NCBI GenBank assembly: GCA_019448385.1
Contig: JAGTXO010000012.1
Coordinates: forward strand, 1-64,000
Origin: Diacronema lutheri
Lineage: Eukaryota > Haptophyta > Pavlovophyceae > Pavlovales > Pavlovaceae
Length of the DNA stretch: 64,000 nt
Direction of reading: 5' to 3'
Shown: positions 41,289 through 50,402 of the stretch, one piece after another
Numbering within the stretch: the stretch's first letter is position 1
Layout: every line of letters begins with the position of its first letter
The notes under the pieces: model-generated
Database searches by the model: none
Told to the model about the DNA's origin: nothing
What the model saw: the letters and a program-made list of their open reading frames with translations, nothing else
Translations under genes and position numbers: made by a program

Positions 41289-43562
41289 ATGCCGTCCGCG
41301 GTATGGTGGCCACGGCTGCGCGCGGTCGCGCTCGCGGCGGCGCGCAGCGGCCGCGGCGCGCACGCGGCGGCGCACCAGACGGCGGCGCACCAAACGGTAG
41401 CGCTTAGGTCGGCTAGGCCGCCGGCGCGCCTGCTCGGCGCCGCCGAAGCCGAAGCTCGCCGGCGCTCCATAGACCTGACGGCGCGCATCAAGGGCTTGCC
41501 GACGCCCGAGGCCGTCGCGCAAATGCACGCGCGCGACGGTCATCTCTTCGACGACATCAACCTGAGCGCCGCGTGGTACCAGGTGCATCGCACGACGGTT
41601 GCGTGGAGCCTCGAGCGCAAGCGTGGCTTGCTCGGCTTGTCACGCGCGCCCGAGGTCGACGAGGCCGACGCGTCGCCCGCGTGGCCGCAGCCGCAGCCGC
41701 CGCCGGCCGATGGCGCGGTCGCGCTGCTGGCCGCGCACGTCGAGCGACGCCTGCCACACTTTGAGCCGCGCGCGCTCGCGCATGCCGCGTACGTTGCCGC
41801 CAAGCTCGACGCGCAGCCGCTCCTCGTCGCGAGCGCCGAGCCGCTCGAGCGGCTCGTCGACCGCTGCTCACCGCGCCTGCTCGCAAACGCGCTCTGGGCT
41901 TTCGCGTCGCGCGGCGTGCGCGCGCCCGGGCTCTTCTCGCGCGCACGCGACCACCTCGTGACGACTGACGCGCTTGAGCGCTTCAACACGCACGACCTGT
42001 CCAACGTCGCGTGGTCATTTGCAATGGTCGGGGAGGCCTCGGCCGACGCGACGCTCTTCCGCGCGCTCGCGCACGCCGCGTCACTGACCGTCGACGATCT
42101 CGAGCCGAGCCACGTCGCGATGATTGCGGGCGCGCTCGCGATCGCCGGTGCGCGCGAGCCCGCGCTCTTCGCGCAGCTCGTCCGCCGCGCGCACGCGCAG
42201 ATCGACGTGCTCGAGCCCTTGTCCATTTCAAAATTACTTTGGGCCGTTGCGCGCTCGGGCGCGGGCGCTGACGACGTGCCGCCGGGCGCGGCGGAAGACG
42301 TTGCGCGCCTCTTCGACGCCGTGCTTATGCTGCCGCACCACCGGCTCGAGGCTCTCCCCAGCCGCGGCCTCTGCCAGCTCATTTGGGCGTTCAACGCTGC
42401 GCGCTACCTCCACCGCACGCCGTCGACCCAATTACCGCCCTCGCGTGCCGCCGTCGGCGCGGCGGGGCGCGCAGAGGCGCGTGCCGCGGACGTGAGCGGC
42501 GTGGGCGGCGCAGGCGGCGGCGGCTCAGGCGTCGCGTCACACTCGCAGCTGTCACGCGATGAGCGTGACGGTGCGCTCATCCGGCTGCTCGATCTTTCGA
42601 TGCGCCGGCTGCCCACGCTCTCGCCCGCCGAGCAGGTCCTCGTCGGCTGGGCGTTCGCGCCTTCGCACCTGCCGCGCGTCCCCGCGCTGCTGCAGCACGT
42701 GAGCGCCGCCGTGGAGCCCGAGCTCCACGAGCTCTCGCCGCAGGCGCTCTCGATGCTCGGCTGGGCGCACGCCGCGGCCTTTGTGCCGTCGGCGCCGCTC
42801 CTCGCGCGCCTCGCCGCGGTCGCCGCGCGCCGTTTCGACGAGCTGCGGCCGCAGGGCATCGTCACGCTGCTCTGGGCGGCGCTGCTCGTCGGCGCGTCCG
42901 CTGAGCCGCTCCTCGCGCGCCTCGCGCGCATGTCGCCCGAGCAACTCGACGGTTTCATCGCGCCGCAACTCACACTCCTTGGCTGGGCGCTGTGCGTCAA
43001 CGGCGCGTTCCCGCCCGAGCTGTTGCGCGCGCTGCTCGGCCGGATCAACGCGCTGCCGCCGTCGACCTACTCGGCGCACTCGCAGATGCAGCTGCACCAG
43101 CTGAACACCGCGCTCGCGCTCGACGCGCCCAACCTCGGCGTGCGCGTCGCTCCCGAGCTGCTCCCGACCCCGTCGCCGCGCGCCGAGGGCCCGTCGTCCG
43201 CGACGCACTACGCGCTCTCGCGCGCGCTCAGCTCGCTGTACGTGCCGCACGTCAACGAGCAGCTGCTCGGCGGCCTCGGCTACCGCGTCGACGTCGTGCT
43301 CACGGCCAGCCGGCACGTGCTGCAGGTGAACGGTCCGATGCACTACCTGCCCAGCTCGCGCGAGCCCGCGCCAAAAATGCTCTTTATGAGGAGGCACATC
43401 GAGAAAGCGGGCTGGACCGTCATCGACGTGCCCTACTGGGAGATGGACGCGCACCTCACCGTGGACGACGTGTCCGGGGGGCCGACGAGCGACTCGATGT
43501 GCCGCTACCTGCGCGCCCTCCTCGCGCGGCACGGCGCCGCGTGCGGCCGCCCGTCCGGATGA
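41289..43562 (+). CDS. RAP-domain organellar RNA-binding protein
   Basis: A 757-residue protein. The N terminus is Arg/Ala-rich and likely an organelle presequence. Residues about 130-600 form degenerate helical repeats with LANALWAFASRG, LSNVAWSFAMVG, SKLLWAVARSG and LCQLIWAFNAARY, the pattern of FASTK/OPR-type RNA-binding solenoids. The C terminus is a RAP domain: VDVVLTASRHVLQVNGPMHY, then MRRHIEKAGWTVIDVPYWE, an endonuclease-like fold. Such proteins process or stabilise plastid or mitochondrial transcripts. The start is only 40 bp from the divergent GCP6 start. Confidence 0.85.
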   Translation: MPSAVWWPRLRAVALAAARSGRGAHAAAHQTAAHQTVALRSARPPARLLGAAEAEARRRSIDLTARIKGLPTPEAVAQMHARDGHLFDDINLSAAWYQVHRTTVAWSLERKRGLLGLSRAPEVDEADASPAWPQPQPPPADGAVALLAAHVERRLPHFEPRALAHAAYVAAKLDAQPLLVASAEPLERLVDRCSPRLLANALWAFASRGVRAPGLFSRARDHLVTTDALERFNTHDLSNVAWSFAMVGEASADATLFRALAHAASLTVDDLEPSHVAMIAGALAIAGAREPALFAQLVRRAHAQIDVLEPLSISKLLWAVARSGAGADDVPPGAAEDVARLFDAVLMLPHHRLEALPSRGLCQLIWAFNAARYLHRTPSTQLPPSRAAVGAAGRAEARAADVSGVGGAGGGGSGVASHSQLSRDERDGALIRLLDLSMRRLPTLSPAEQVLVGWAFAPSHLPRVPALLQHVSAAVEPELHELSPQALSMLGWAHAAAFVPSAPLLARLAAVAARRFDELRPQGIVTLLWAALLVGASAEPLLARLARMSPEQLDGFIAPQLTLLGWALCVNGAFPPELLRALLGRINALPPSTYSAHSQMQLHQLNTALALDAPNLGVRVAPELLPTPSPRAEGPSSATHYALSRALSSLYVPHVNEQLLGGLGYRVDVVLTASRHVLQVNGPMHYLPSSREPAPKMLFMRRHIEKAGWTVIDVPYWEMDAHLTVDDVSGGPTSDSMCRYLRALLARHGAACGRPSG

Positions 43563-43604
43563 TGCATGAGTCACCACGCGCGTGGGTACATAGGCTGTGC
43601 ACAC

Positions 43605-44762
43605 TCACTGCTCGGCCGCCGCGACGGGAGAAAAGGGCGCTGAGCTGCGCGCGCCGCGCGTGAGCGGGCTCGTCGGCATCGCGCAACAGCTCTGCTGCAT
43701 GTACCCGCTCGGAGGCGACGTGACGGCCGAGCTGCTGCGCGCGCGCACGGGCGAGTGCGGCGGGAGGAAGGCACCGCGAGAGCCGCCGAGCAGCAGGGGC
43801 GCGGCGCAGCCGTAGCCCGGCCAGCTTGCGCCGCACGACGGCGCGCAGGCTGCGAACGCGGCCGCGAGCGCGTCGAGCTGCAGGCCCGGCGGAGCCGAAG
43901 GCGCGGCCGGCGTAGCGACAAGCCCGGGCAACGCCATATAGTGAATCTGCAGCAGCGCGAGGTAGTCCGCCTCGACACAGTCAGCGAGCTCATCCGAGCC
44001 GAGGTACACCTCGCGCAAGAAGAGCGCGAGCGACGCGCTTGCCTCTGCGCGCTCGCGCGTCGGGAGCGCCGCGACCGCATCGAGTTCGACCTCGAACGGG
44101 TTGCGCACGAGCGGATGCGCGAAGCGCTGCACGAGCTCAGCGAGCACGGCCCAGAGGTGCACCTCGAGCCGCTGCCCGTCTTCGGGCGCCGTGCTCCAGC
44201 GCGAGAGGCTCTGCAGCCGGAGCGGCACGTCACGCCGCGCGCTCGCGCTCGACTCTTCCGCCTCGCCGGCGCGTGCGAGGCGCGTGTGGCCGGCGCGGAC
44301 CCACACATGCGGGCAGCGGTAGTGCATGTAGCTGCCAACAAGGAAGACGACCTCGTGCTCGCCCAACGCGAGCCGCTCGCGCTCGCACGGGCTCGCAGGC
44401 GCTCGATCCGCGCCGTCCTCGCCCTCCTCGAGCGGGCGGCCCCACTCCGAGTCATCGAGCGGCGGCGGACGACCGCGCAGGCCGGGAGCGGGCGCGACGG
44501 TGGGTGACCAGGACGGCGCGGCGTCGGCATCCGTCAGATCGAGCGGCGCGACGTCGCCGCGCATGCGCGGCGAGCCTGCTGCGCCCGGGCGGCGCGCGTC
44601 GGCGTGCGAGATCGTGACGAGCAGCTCCTCGCGCCCACGCAGCTGCATGCGCAGGTATCGAAAGTGCTCGAGCGCGCCGAAGCGCGCGCACTCCTTGCAG
44701 AACAGGTCCACCCGACGGTCCTTGCTCGACATGCGCGCCTTAAGCAGCGCGTCCTCGCCCAT
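43605..44762 (-). CDS. Conserved-looking protein of unknown function
   Basis: About 385 residues from the ATG at 44762 (a second ATG lies at 44732). The N-terminal part DLFCKECARFGALEHFRYLR has two Cys and is basic and aromatic. The middle contains EVVFLVGSYMHYRCPHVWVR and a helical stretch HLWAVLAELVQRFAHPLVRN. The tail is Pro/Ser-rich and ends AAAEQ. There is no clear signal peptide or membrane segment. I do not recognise the family. It is convergent with the RAP gene (42 bp between stops) and divergent from the coiled-coil gene at 44825. Confidence 0.65.
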   Translation of the reverse strand: MGEDALLKARMSSKDRRVDLFCKECARFGALEHFRYLRMQLRGREELLVTISHADARRPGAAGSPRMRGDVAPLDLTDADAAPSWSPTVAPAPGLRGRPPPLDDSEWGRPLEEGEDGADRAPASPCERERLALGEHEVVFLVGSYMHYRCPHVWVRAGHTRLARAGEAEESSASARRDVPLRLQSLSRWSTAPEDGQRLEVHLWAVLAELVQRFAHPLVRNPFEVELDAVAALPTRERAEASASLALFLREVYLGSDELADCVEADYLALLQIHYMALPGLVATPAAPSAPPGLQLDALAAAFAACAPSCGASWPGYGCAAPLLLGGSRGAFLPPHSPVRARSSSAVTSPPSGYMQQSCCAMPTSPLTRGARSSAPFSPVAAAEQ

Positions 44763-44824
44763 CCCCACCCCTGCTGGGGGTGAGGAGATGGGTGAGGTCG
44801 TTTCGAGACGCGAAACGGCCGGGC

Positions 44825-45655
44825 ATGTCGACGTCCGTCGCGCGGCCGTCGCCCTTCGACGACCGGATGGCCGCGCTGCGCGGCCGGCTTCGGGCAACGC
44901 AGGAGGTGTCGAACGCGTGCGCGCGTGACTATGCCGCCATCTCGCGCGCGCGCGGCGGGCTCATCCCCGACGAGATGCTCAGCGGCCGCGCGGGCGAGAC
45001 GGGCGAGCAGCTGCGCAGGGCGCTCGCGCGCGAAGAGCGGCTGAGCCGCGAGCTCGAGCACGCCAAGGCGGCGGGCGCGCGCGCGCTCGAGCGCGAGCAA
45101 GAGGCCTTCTTCATCCGGCTGCGCCAGCAGGAGATCCACGCGACGCTCCTCGCCGCCGCGCACGACGAGTCGGAGCAGGCGGGCGCACAGACCGTGGTCG
45201 AGCTCGCGCTGGCGCGCTCAAAGGCAGACGCGCTCGAGAGTCGGCTCAAGGAGCTGACAGCACGCACGCATGAGGACGAGCAGCTCATGCGCTGGGACCT
45301 CGAGCTTGCCCGCCGCGAGCGCGACGCCGCGCGGCTCCAGCTCGAGGCCGAGGCGGCGCGCGCGCGCGAGCGCGTGCTCGTCACGCTCGCGGGCGCACGC
45401 GCGGCTGAAGAGCCGGCCGAGCTGGCCGAGCGGCGTGGCGGCACTAGTGCCGCGGAGGGCGTGACGATGCACGGCTGGGACTTCAGTGGCGTCGGCCCGC
45501 CGGGCAACGAGCTCAGGCTCGTCCGCGCCGGAGTGCGGCGGATGGGTGAGAGCCTCGAGGGTGCGCCCGAGGGGGACGCGTGGCGGGCGCAGTTCCGCTC
45601 GCAGCTCGCGCTTGTCGAGGCAGCCCTTGACGAGCTCGCAGCCGCGCGGCGCTGA
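44825..45655 (+). CDS. Small coiled-coil protein
   Basis: A 276-residue protein from ATG 44825 (an in-frame ATG at 44780 would add 15). Residues about 60-195 are continuous heptad-rich coiled coil (EQLRRALAREERLSRELEHA, LMRWDLELARRERDAARLQL). The C-terminal part has GWDFSGVGPPGNELRLVRAG and a final helical segment. There is no enzyme motif. A cytoskeletal or basal-body structural role is possible but is only inference. Confidence 0.7.
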   Translation: MSTSVARPSPFDDRMAALRGRLRATQEVSNACARDYAAISRARGGLIPDEMLSGRAGETGEQLRRALAREERLSRELEHAKAAGARALEREQEAFFIRLRQQEIHATLLAAAHDESEQAGAQTVVELALARSKADALESRLKELTARTHEDEQLMRWDLELARRERDAARLQLEAEAARARERVLVTLAGARAAEEPAELAERRGGTSAAEGVTMHGWDFSGVGPPGNELRLVRAGVRRMGESLEGAPEGDAWRAQFRSQLALVEAALDELAAARR

Positions 45656-45780
45656 GTCAGCGCCAGCCCGTGACGGGGAGAGTGAGCTCAGAGAAGCGGA
45701 AGTGGGGGCGTCCTCTCCAAAAGAGCCCCGAGGACACCCGGCTCCGACTTGGCGGGGAACCAAAAGCGCGCCTTGCGTTG

Positions 45781-48420
45781 ATGGGCGTGACGGGTAGGGC
45801 GCGATGCGGGTGGCGGCAGCTGACGATGTGCTTCGGCCTGTGCGTGACGTGCGGGCAGCTCGGCTTCTTCTTATCGACGCTGCGTGGCCAGCGTGCACCG
45901 CTGCGCTCCCTGGCCGGGGACGCGCCAATCTCGCCCGCGGTGGGGTCCGCGGGCGCGGCGGCCGCCAGCGAGCGCGTGGCCGCGGCGCGCGCCACAGCCG
46001 CTGCGTTGCCTTCTGCAGTGGCGCTCCCGCCGCCGTCGCGCGCGGTCGGCATGTCGCTCGGCAGCGTGCGCGTGCCCGCGCCGCCCTCGACGCTCGTCGT
46101 CGCGTTTGCCAACTCGGCGATGTCGGCGTACGCGCTCAACTGGCTGATGCACGTGAAGCAGGTGCCCACGCTGCGCCCCTATTTTCTCGTCTCGCTCGAC
46201 GACGCGATGCAGCGCGAGGCCGAGCGGCGCGGCGAGCCGGTTGTCCCGGCCCTCCTGCTGCACGGCGACGCGCGCCTCAGCCTCGAGGGGCGCGGCGGCG
46301 GCGGCTACTTGCGCAACGACGCAGACGGATTCAAGCTGCTCGGCAAGGCGAAGGCGCTCTTCACCGAGGAGCTGCTCAAGCGCGGGTATGCCGTCCTCCT
46401 TTCCGACGTCGACTCGGTCTGGCTCGCCGATCCCTTCCCATTCCTCGGCGGCGAGCGCACGCCCGGCCTTGCCCGCGCTGACGTGCTCGTCACGAACGAC
46501 TACGCGGATGCACGGCGTGACAACGACATCTCGACGGTTTTCAACACGGGCGCTCTCCTCCTCCGCCCCAGCGCGCGCGCCGTCGCCTTTGTGCGCGAGT
46601 GGGCGTTACGCACGGAGATCACTGGCCTTATTGGCAACGACCAAACGGAGTTCAACCGCCTGCTCTCATCGCAGTACGTCGACGGCGACACGAGCTGCCG
46701 CGTGCCTGACTGCCTGCGCGCGCGCAAGCTGAGCGTGCCCGCCTCCGCAGCCTTTGACGCGCCGGCGGGCAGCGCGGCGCCGTGCCCGCCGCACGGCGGC
46801 GAGCGTCGCGACGGCGTTGGCGGAGGCGGCGACGGTGGTGACGTTGGCGGTGCGCCCACCGCGCCGTGCGAGTGGGAGGCGGTGCCTTCGCTCGTGGACA
46901 AGCACACAAACTTGACGGCGGTCGACGTGCATCCGGCGCTCGCGTCGCTCGGCGCATTCCACGCGGCGAATCACGCGCTCGGCCGGCGCGCGGCGCGCGG
47001 CGAGCGCGCGCGCGTCGCGCACTGGATGTGGGGTGGTCGCGTGCGTGTCGGCCTGCTGCCGATGGCGCAGTTCATGCAGGGGCACACCTTCTTCGTGCAG
47101 CACCTGCACGAGCAGACGCGCGTGCCGCCCGTGCACGTGCACGTCACATATACGCTCTCAGCCGATTACGGCAAACGGCTCCGCCTCCGCTCGGCCGGGC
47201 TGTGGCAGGCGGAGGACGCCGCCTACTACAGCGACGGCAACTTTGTGCACGTCGTCGGTCTGCGCGAGGCTCTGCTCGCGCTCCTGCGGCTGCAGACCTT
47301 CCCCGAAGGCGTGTGGCGCTGTGCGCCGGGCGAAGCGTCTTCTCGATTCTTCGACGGCGTGCCGCACCGCGCGCTCACGTTTGCCGCGCGCGCAGCGGAC
47401 CGTCGCGGCGGCGGTGGCAATCTGACGGGCAGACTGTGCTACCACCCGGCGCACTTTGTGCCGTCGCCGCCGCCGGCGGGTAACGCGGGCTCTGAGGCAG
47501 ACTACGAGGTAGCGCCCGACCCGGCGATGCCGCACGTGCGGCTGCAGCACATGACACGTCTGGTACTGCGCAACGCGTTCGCGCTCGCGGCGGCGACGCG
47601 GCGGCGATTGGTGCTGCCGACGATCTGGTGCATGTGCGACCGTTACTGGTGGCATCTCAAGGACTGTCGAATGCCAGGCGCCGAGGCATTGCCGATGCCC
47701 TTCGCATGCCCGCTCGACATGAGCTTCAACATCGACGACTGGCAGGCGCTCCCAGCCGAGCGCGTGCAATTCGTCGAGGCGGCCTTCTTGGACAACCCGC
47801 GCACGCACGCGCGCATACGCGCGCCCAACGCGGCGCGCACGCTGCGCATCGCGCGCGATGGCGCTGCGGGCGGGCGCGATGATGAGCTGCCGGACGAGAC
47901 CGAGCCGCTGCTTGCCGACGGCTCGGCGGCGGAGGCCGCGCCGGCGGGCGGAGCGCACGCGCAGCCGTTGCCGCTCACACTCGCGTCGGGCAGCACCATC
48001 GACGACGTGGTCGAGGCGCTCGGCGCGCACGCCGAAGTGCGTGCTGCGCGTGTGATGCGCGTGAGCGCATCTTCGCTCCTGCGGCTCTCGTCGTGCGGCT
48101 TTCGCGAGGAGGGCGCGCGCGGCGCGTTCGAGCGCGACGTGCTGCGCGCCGCCTTTGCCGGGCAGCACAGCTACTGCAGCGGTGAGCGCAACCCGAACCT
48201 CGCGCTCGTGCTCGAGCGCGCGCGCCGGACGGGCATGGCGGACGAACGTGCGCTCACCCTCTTCCGCAACTGCACGGGCAACCCGGCCAACGCGTTCAAC
48301 AAGCCCAAGGTGGACCTCGGGCCCGGCGCGCTGCGCTTTTCGCGCGCGTGCGTCGCCGCCGCCGCCGCCGGCGGCCCTACCTCCGCCGCCGCGCGCGCTC
48401 TGGACGCGGTGCTGCGGTGA
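45781..48420 (+). CDS. GT77 glycosyltransferase, XEG113/arabinosyltransferase-like
   Basis: An 879-residue type II Golgi protein. The membrane anchor is at residues about 15-34 (TMCFGLCVTCGQLGFFLSTL). The nucleotide-diphospho-sugar transferase domain (about 103-300) has VVAFANSAMSAYALNWLMHV, the metal-binding DVD in VLLSDVDSVWLADPFPF (D209, D211), FNTGALLLRP and GNDQTEFNRLL. At about 612-655, LVLPTIWCMCDRYWWHLKDC and FACPLDM match the C-terminal module that in plants marks XEG113, a beta-arabinosyltransferase acting on extensin hydroxyproline chains. The sugar and acceptor here are unknown. A GGDGGDVGGAP low-complexity loop sits near residue 345. An 18-bp direct repeat overlaps the stop codon (48411 and 48445). 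Confidence 0.85.
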   Translation: MGVTGRARCGWRQLTMCFGLCVTCGQLGFFLSTLRGQRAPLRSLAGDAPISPAVGSAGAAAASERVAAARATAAALPSAVALPPPSRAVGMSLGSVRVPAPPSTLVVAFANSAMSAYALNWLMHVKQVPTLRPYFLVSLDDAMQREAERRGEPVVPALLLHGDARLSLEGRGGGGYLRNDADGFKLLGKAKALFTEELLKRGYAVLLSDVDSVWLADPFPFLGGERTPGLARADVLVTNDYADARRDNDISTVFNTGALLLRPSARAVAFVREWALRTEITGLIGNDQTEFNRLLSSQYVDGDTSCRVPDCLRARKLSVPASAAFDAPAGSAAPCPPHGGERRDGVGGGGDGGDVGGAPTAPCEWEAVPSLVDKHTNLTAVDVHPALASLGAFHAANHALGRRAARGERARVAHWMWGGRVRVGLLPMAQFMQGHTFFVQHLHEQTRVPPVHVHVTYTLSADYGKRLRLRSAGLWQAEDAAYYSDGNFVHVVGLREALLALLRLQTFPEGVWRCAPGEASSRFFDGVPHRALTFAARAADRRGGGGNLTGRLCYHPAHFVPSPPPAGNAGSEADYEVAPDPAMPHVRLQHMTRLVLRNAFALAAATRRRLVLPTIWCMCDRYWWHLKDCRMPGAEALPMPFACPLDMSFNIDDWQALPAERVQFVEAAFLDNPRTHARIRAPNAARTLRIARDGAAGGRDDELPDETEPLLADGSAAEAAPAGGAHAQPLPLTLASGSTIDDVVEALGAHAEVRAARVMRVSASSLLRLSSCGFREEGARGAFERDVLRAAFAGQHSYCSGERNPNLALVLERARRTGMADERALTLFRNCTGNPANAFNKPKVDLGPGALRFSRACVAAAAAGGPTSAAARALDAVLR

Positions 48421-48621
48421 CGGCGCTTTGGCCGGCGGCATGCTGCTGCGGTGACGGCGCTTTCGTGGAAAATTTTAAAACGTTCGTGTTCAGTTGTGGG
48501 TCCGTCCTCCGCAGGATTCACCTCCATACGCACGAGGAATCGCCACCGCAAACCCGCGAATCCGACAACCACGCCGAGCACTCTCGCCCTCGCGCTTCTC
48601 CTCCTCCGCCCGCTCCTCGCC

Positions 48622-50253
48622 ATGTCCACCGACGACAAGTACACGTGCCCCACCATGCCGCCCGCCTCCGTCGCCGTTGACTCCGAGTGGTACGCCAAGA
48701 AGCCGATGGTCGATGGCGTGTTCCGCTTCGTCGGCGGCGAGCGGCTGCCGTTCTCGGGCGAGGTGATCGACGTGACGTCGCCCATCTTCGACGCGGCGAC
48801 GGGCGAGCGCGCGGTGGTGGGCAAGGTGGCACAGTTCTCCGAGGAGGATTCGATCGCCGCCGTCAACGCCGCCGCCGCCGCATGGGACCGCGGGCAGGGT
48901 GTGTGGCCGCAGATGTCCCTCGCCGCGCGGATCGCCGCGATCGAGGCTCTCGTCGCCAACCTGACGGCGATCCGCGGAGAGCTTGTCAACGTGCTGATGT
49001 GGGAGATCTGCAAGAACACCGCCGACGCCGCCAAGGAGTTTGACCGCACGATGGACTTCATCGCGCTCACGATCAAGGAGCTCAAGGCTGACCCGACCGT
49101 GCGGATGGGCTTTGCCAAGTTCACCGAGGTCTCGGGCGTCGCGTGCCAGGTGCGGCGCGGGCCCGTGGGCGTGATGCTTGGCCTCGCGCCGTTCAACTAC
49201 CCGCTCAACGAGATGTACGCCATGCTGATCCCCGCGCTGCTGATGGGCAACACCGCCGTGCTCAAGCTGCCCGCCACTGGCGGCCTCGTCCACCTCCTCA
49301 CCGCCGACGCCTTCGCCGCCGCGCTCCCGCCCGGCGTGATCAACTTTGTCACGGGCGCGGGGCGGAAGACGATGCCACCGATCATGGAGACCGGCCTCGT
49401 CGATCTGATTGGCTTCATCGGCGGCACGGGCGCGATGGACAAGCTGATTAAGCAGCACCCCGAGCCGCACCGCCTCAAGGTCTTCGCGCAGCTCGCGGGC
49501 AAGAACATCGGCATCGTGCTGCCCGACGCCGACCTGGACGTGGCGGCCGAGCAGTGCATGCTCGGCTCGACCACGTACAACGGCCAGCGCTGCACCGCGA
49601 TCAAGCTGATGATGGTGCACGAGTCGGTCGCGGACGCGTTCGTCGCCAAGTACGCGGCCAAGGTCGGCGCGCTCAAAGCCGGGTTGCCGTGGGAGGACAA
49701 GGTGGCGATCACGCCATTGCCCGAGCCGAGCAAGCCGGCCTTCCTCGAGGGCCTCATCGCCGACGCCGTCGGCAAGGGCGCGACGCTCGTCAACGCCAAG
49801 GAGGGCGGCGGCACGCGGCACGGCGCCCTTTTCATCCCGGCCATCCTCGACGGCGTCACCAAGTCGATGCGCATCTTCCAGGAGGAGCAGTTTGGTCCGG
49901 TGATGCCGGTGGCGCGCTACTCGGACGTGGCCGAAGTGCTTGCCGCGCTCAAGGCGAGCTGGAACGGCCAGCAGTCCGCCATTTTCACATCCGACCCGGC
50001 CAAGGCCGCGCCGCTCATCGATGCGCTCTCGTCGCAGGTCGGCCGGATCAACATCAACATGCAGTGCGGCCGCTCGCCCGACCAGGTGCCCTTCTCGGGC
50101 CGGCGCAGCTCGGCGATGGGCACCATGTCCGTCGCCGAGGCGCTGCGCGCCTTCTCTGTCGAGACCGCCGTCACCTACCTCGCCAAGGACGCGACGTCCG
50201 TCGCGCTCGGCGGTGCGCTCGATCAGCACTCCAAGTTCCTCGCGCCGCTCTAG
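48622..50253 (+). CDS. GapN-like aldehyde dehydrogenase (non-phosphorylating NADP GAPDH type)
   Basis: A 543-residue protein. GapN oxidises glyceraldehyde-3-phosphate to 3-phosphoglycerate with NADP, giving cytosolic NADPH. The aldehyde dehydrogenase fold shows LGLAPFNYPLNEM (N192, oxyanion hole), K215 in AVLKLPATGG, GFIGGTG, the catalytic C324 in YNGQRCTAIKLMMV, and FQEEQFGPVMPV. QRCTAxK with VMxV downstream is typical of GapN. The usual general-base Glu (LELGGK in most family members) is Q290 in FAQLAGKN, so the mechanism may differ or the family may use another residue. ATG 48622 has a good context (CGCCATGTCC) and no targeting signal, so cytosolic location is expected. Confidence 0.82.
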   Translation: MSTDDKYTCPTMPPASVAVDSEWYAKKPMVDGVFRFVGGERLPFSGEVIDVTSPIFDAATGERAVVGKVAQFSEEDSIAAVNAAAAAWDRGQGVWPQMSLAARIAAIEALVANLTAIRGELVNVLMWEICKNTADAAKEFDRTMDFIALTIKELKADPTVRMGFAKFTEVSGVACQVRRGPVGVMLGLAPFNYPLNEMYAMLIPALLMGNTAVLKLPATGGLVHLLTADAFAAALPPGVINFVTGAGRKTMPPIMETGLVDLIGFIGGTGAMDKLIKQHPEPHRLKVFAQLAGKNIGIVLPDADLDVAAEQCMLGSTTYNGQRCTAIKLMMVHESVADAFVAKYAAKVGALKAGLPWEDKVAITPLPEPSKPAFLEGLIADAVGKGATLVNAKEGGGTRHGALFIPAILDGVTKSMRIFQEEQFGPVMPVARYSDVAEVLAALKASWNGQQSAIFTSDPAKAAPLIDALSSQVGRININMQCGRSPDQVPFSGRRSSAMGTMSVAEALRAFSVETAVTYLAKDATSVALGGALDQHSKFLAPL

Positions 50254-50402
50254 GGCCCGCAACGCGCGCCCGGCGCACGCCCGCGCCGCTCCACCGCGCG
50301 CGTGAATGACGGCGCGCGACAGCGCGCGCCGGCGTTTGGCGGGCGGTGCGGGATGTACTGAACCTTACGATGTGTTTTAGCCCCTATTGCCTCAAGCGTC
50401 AG

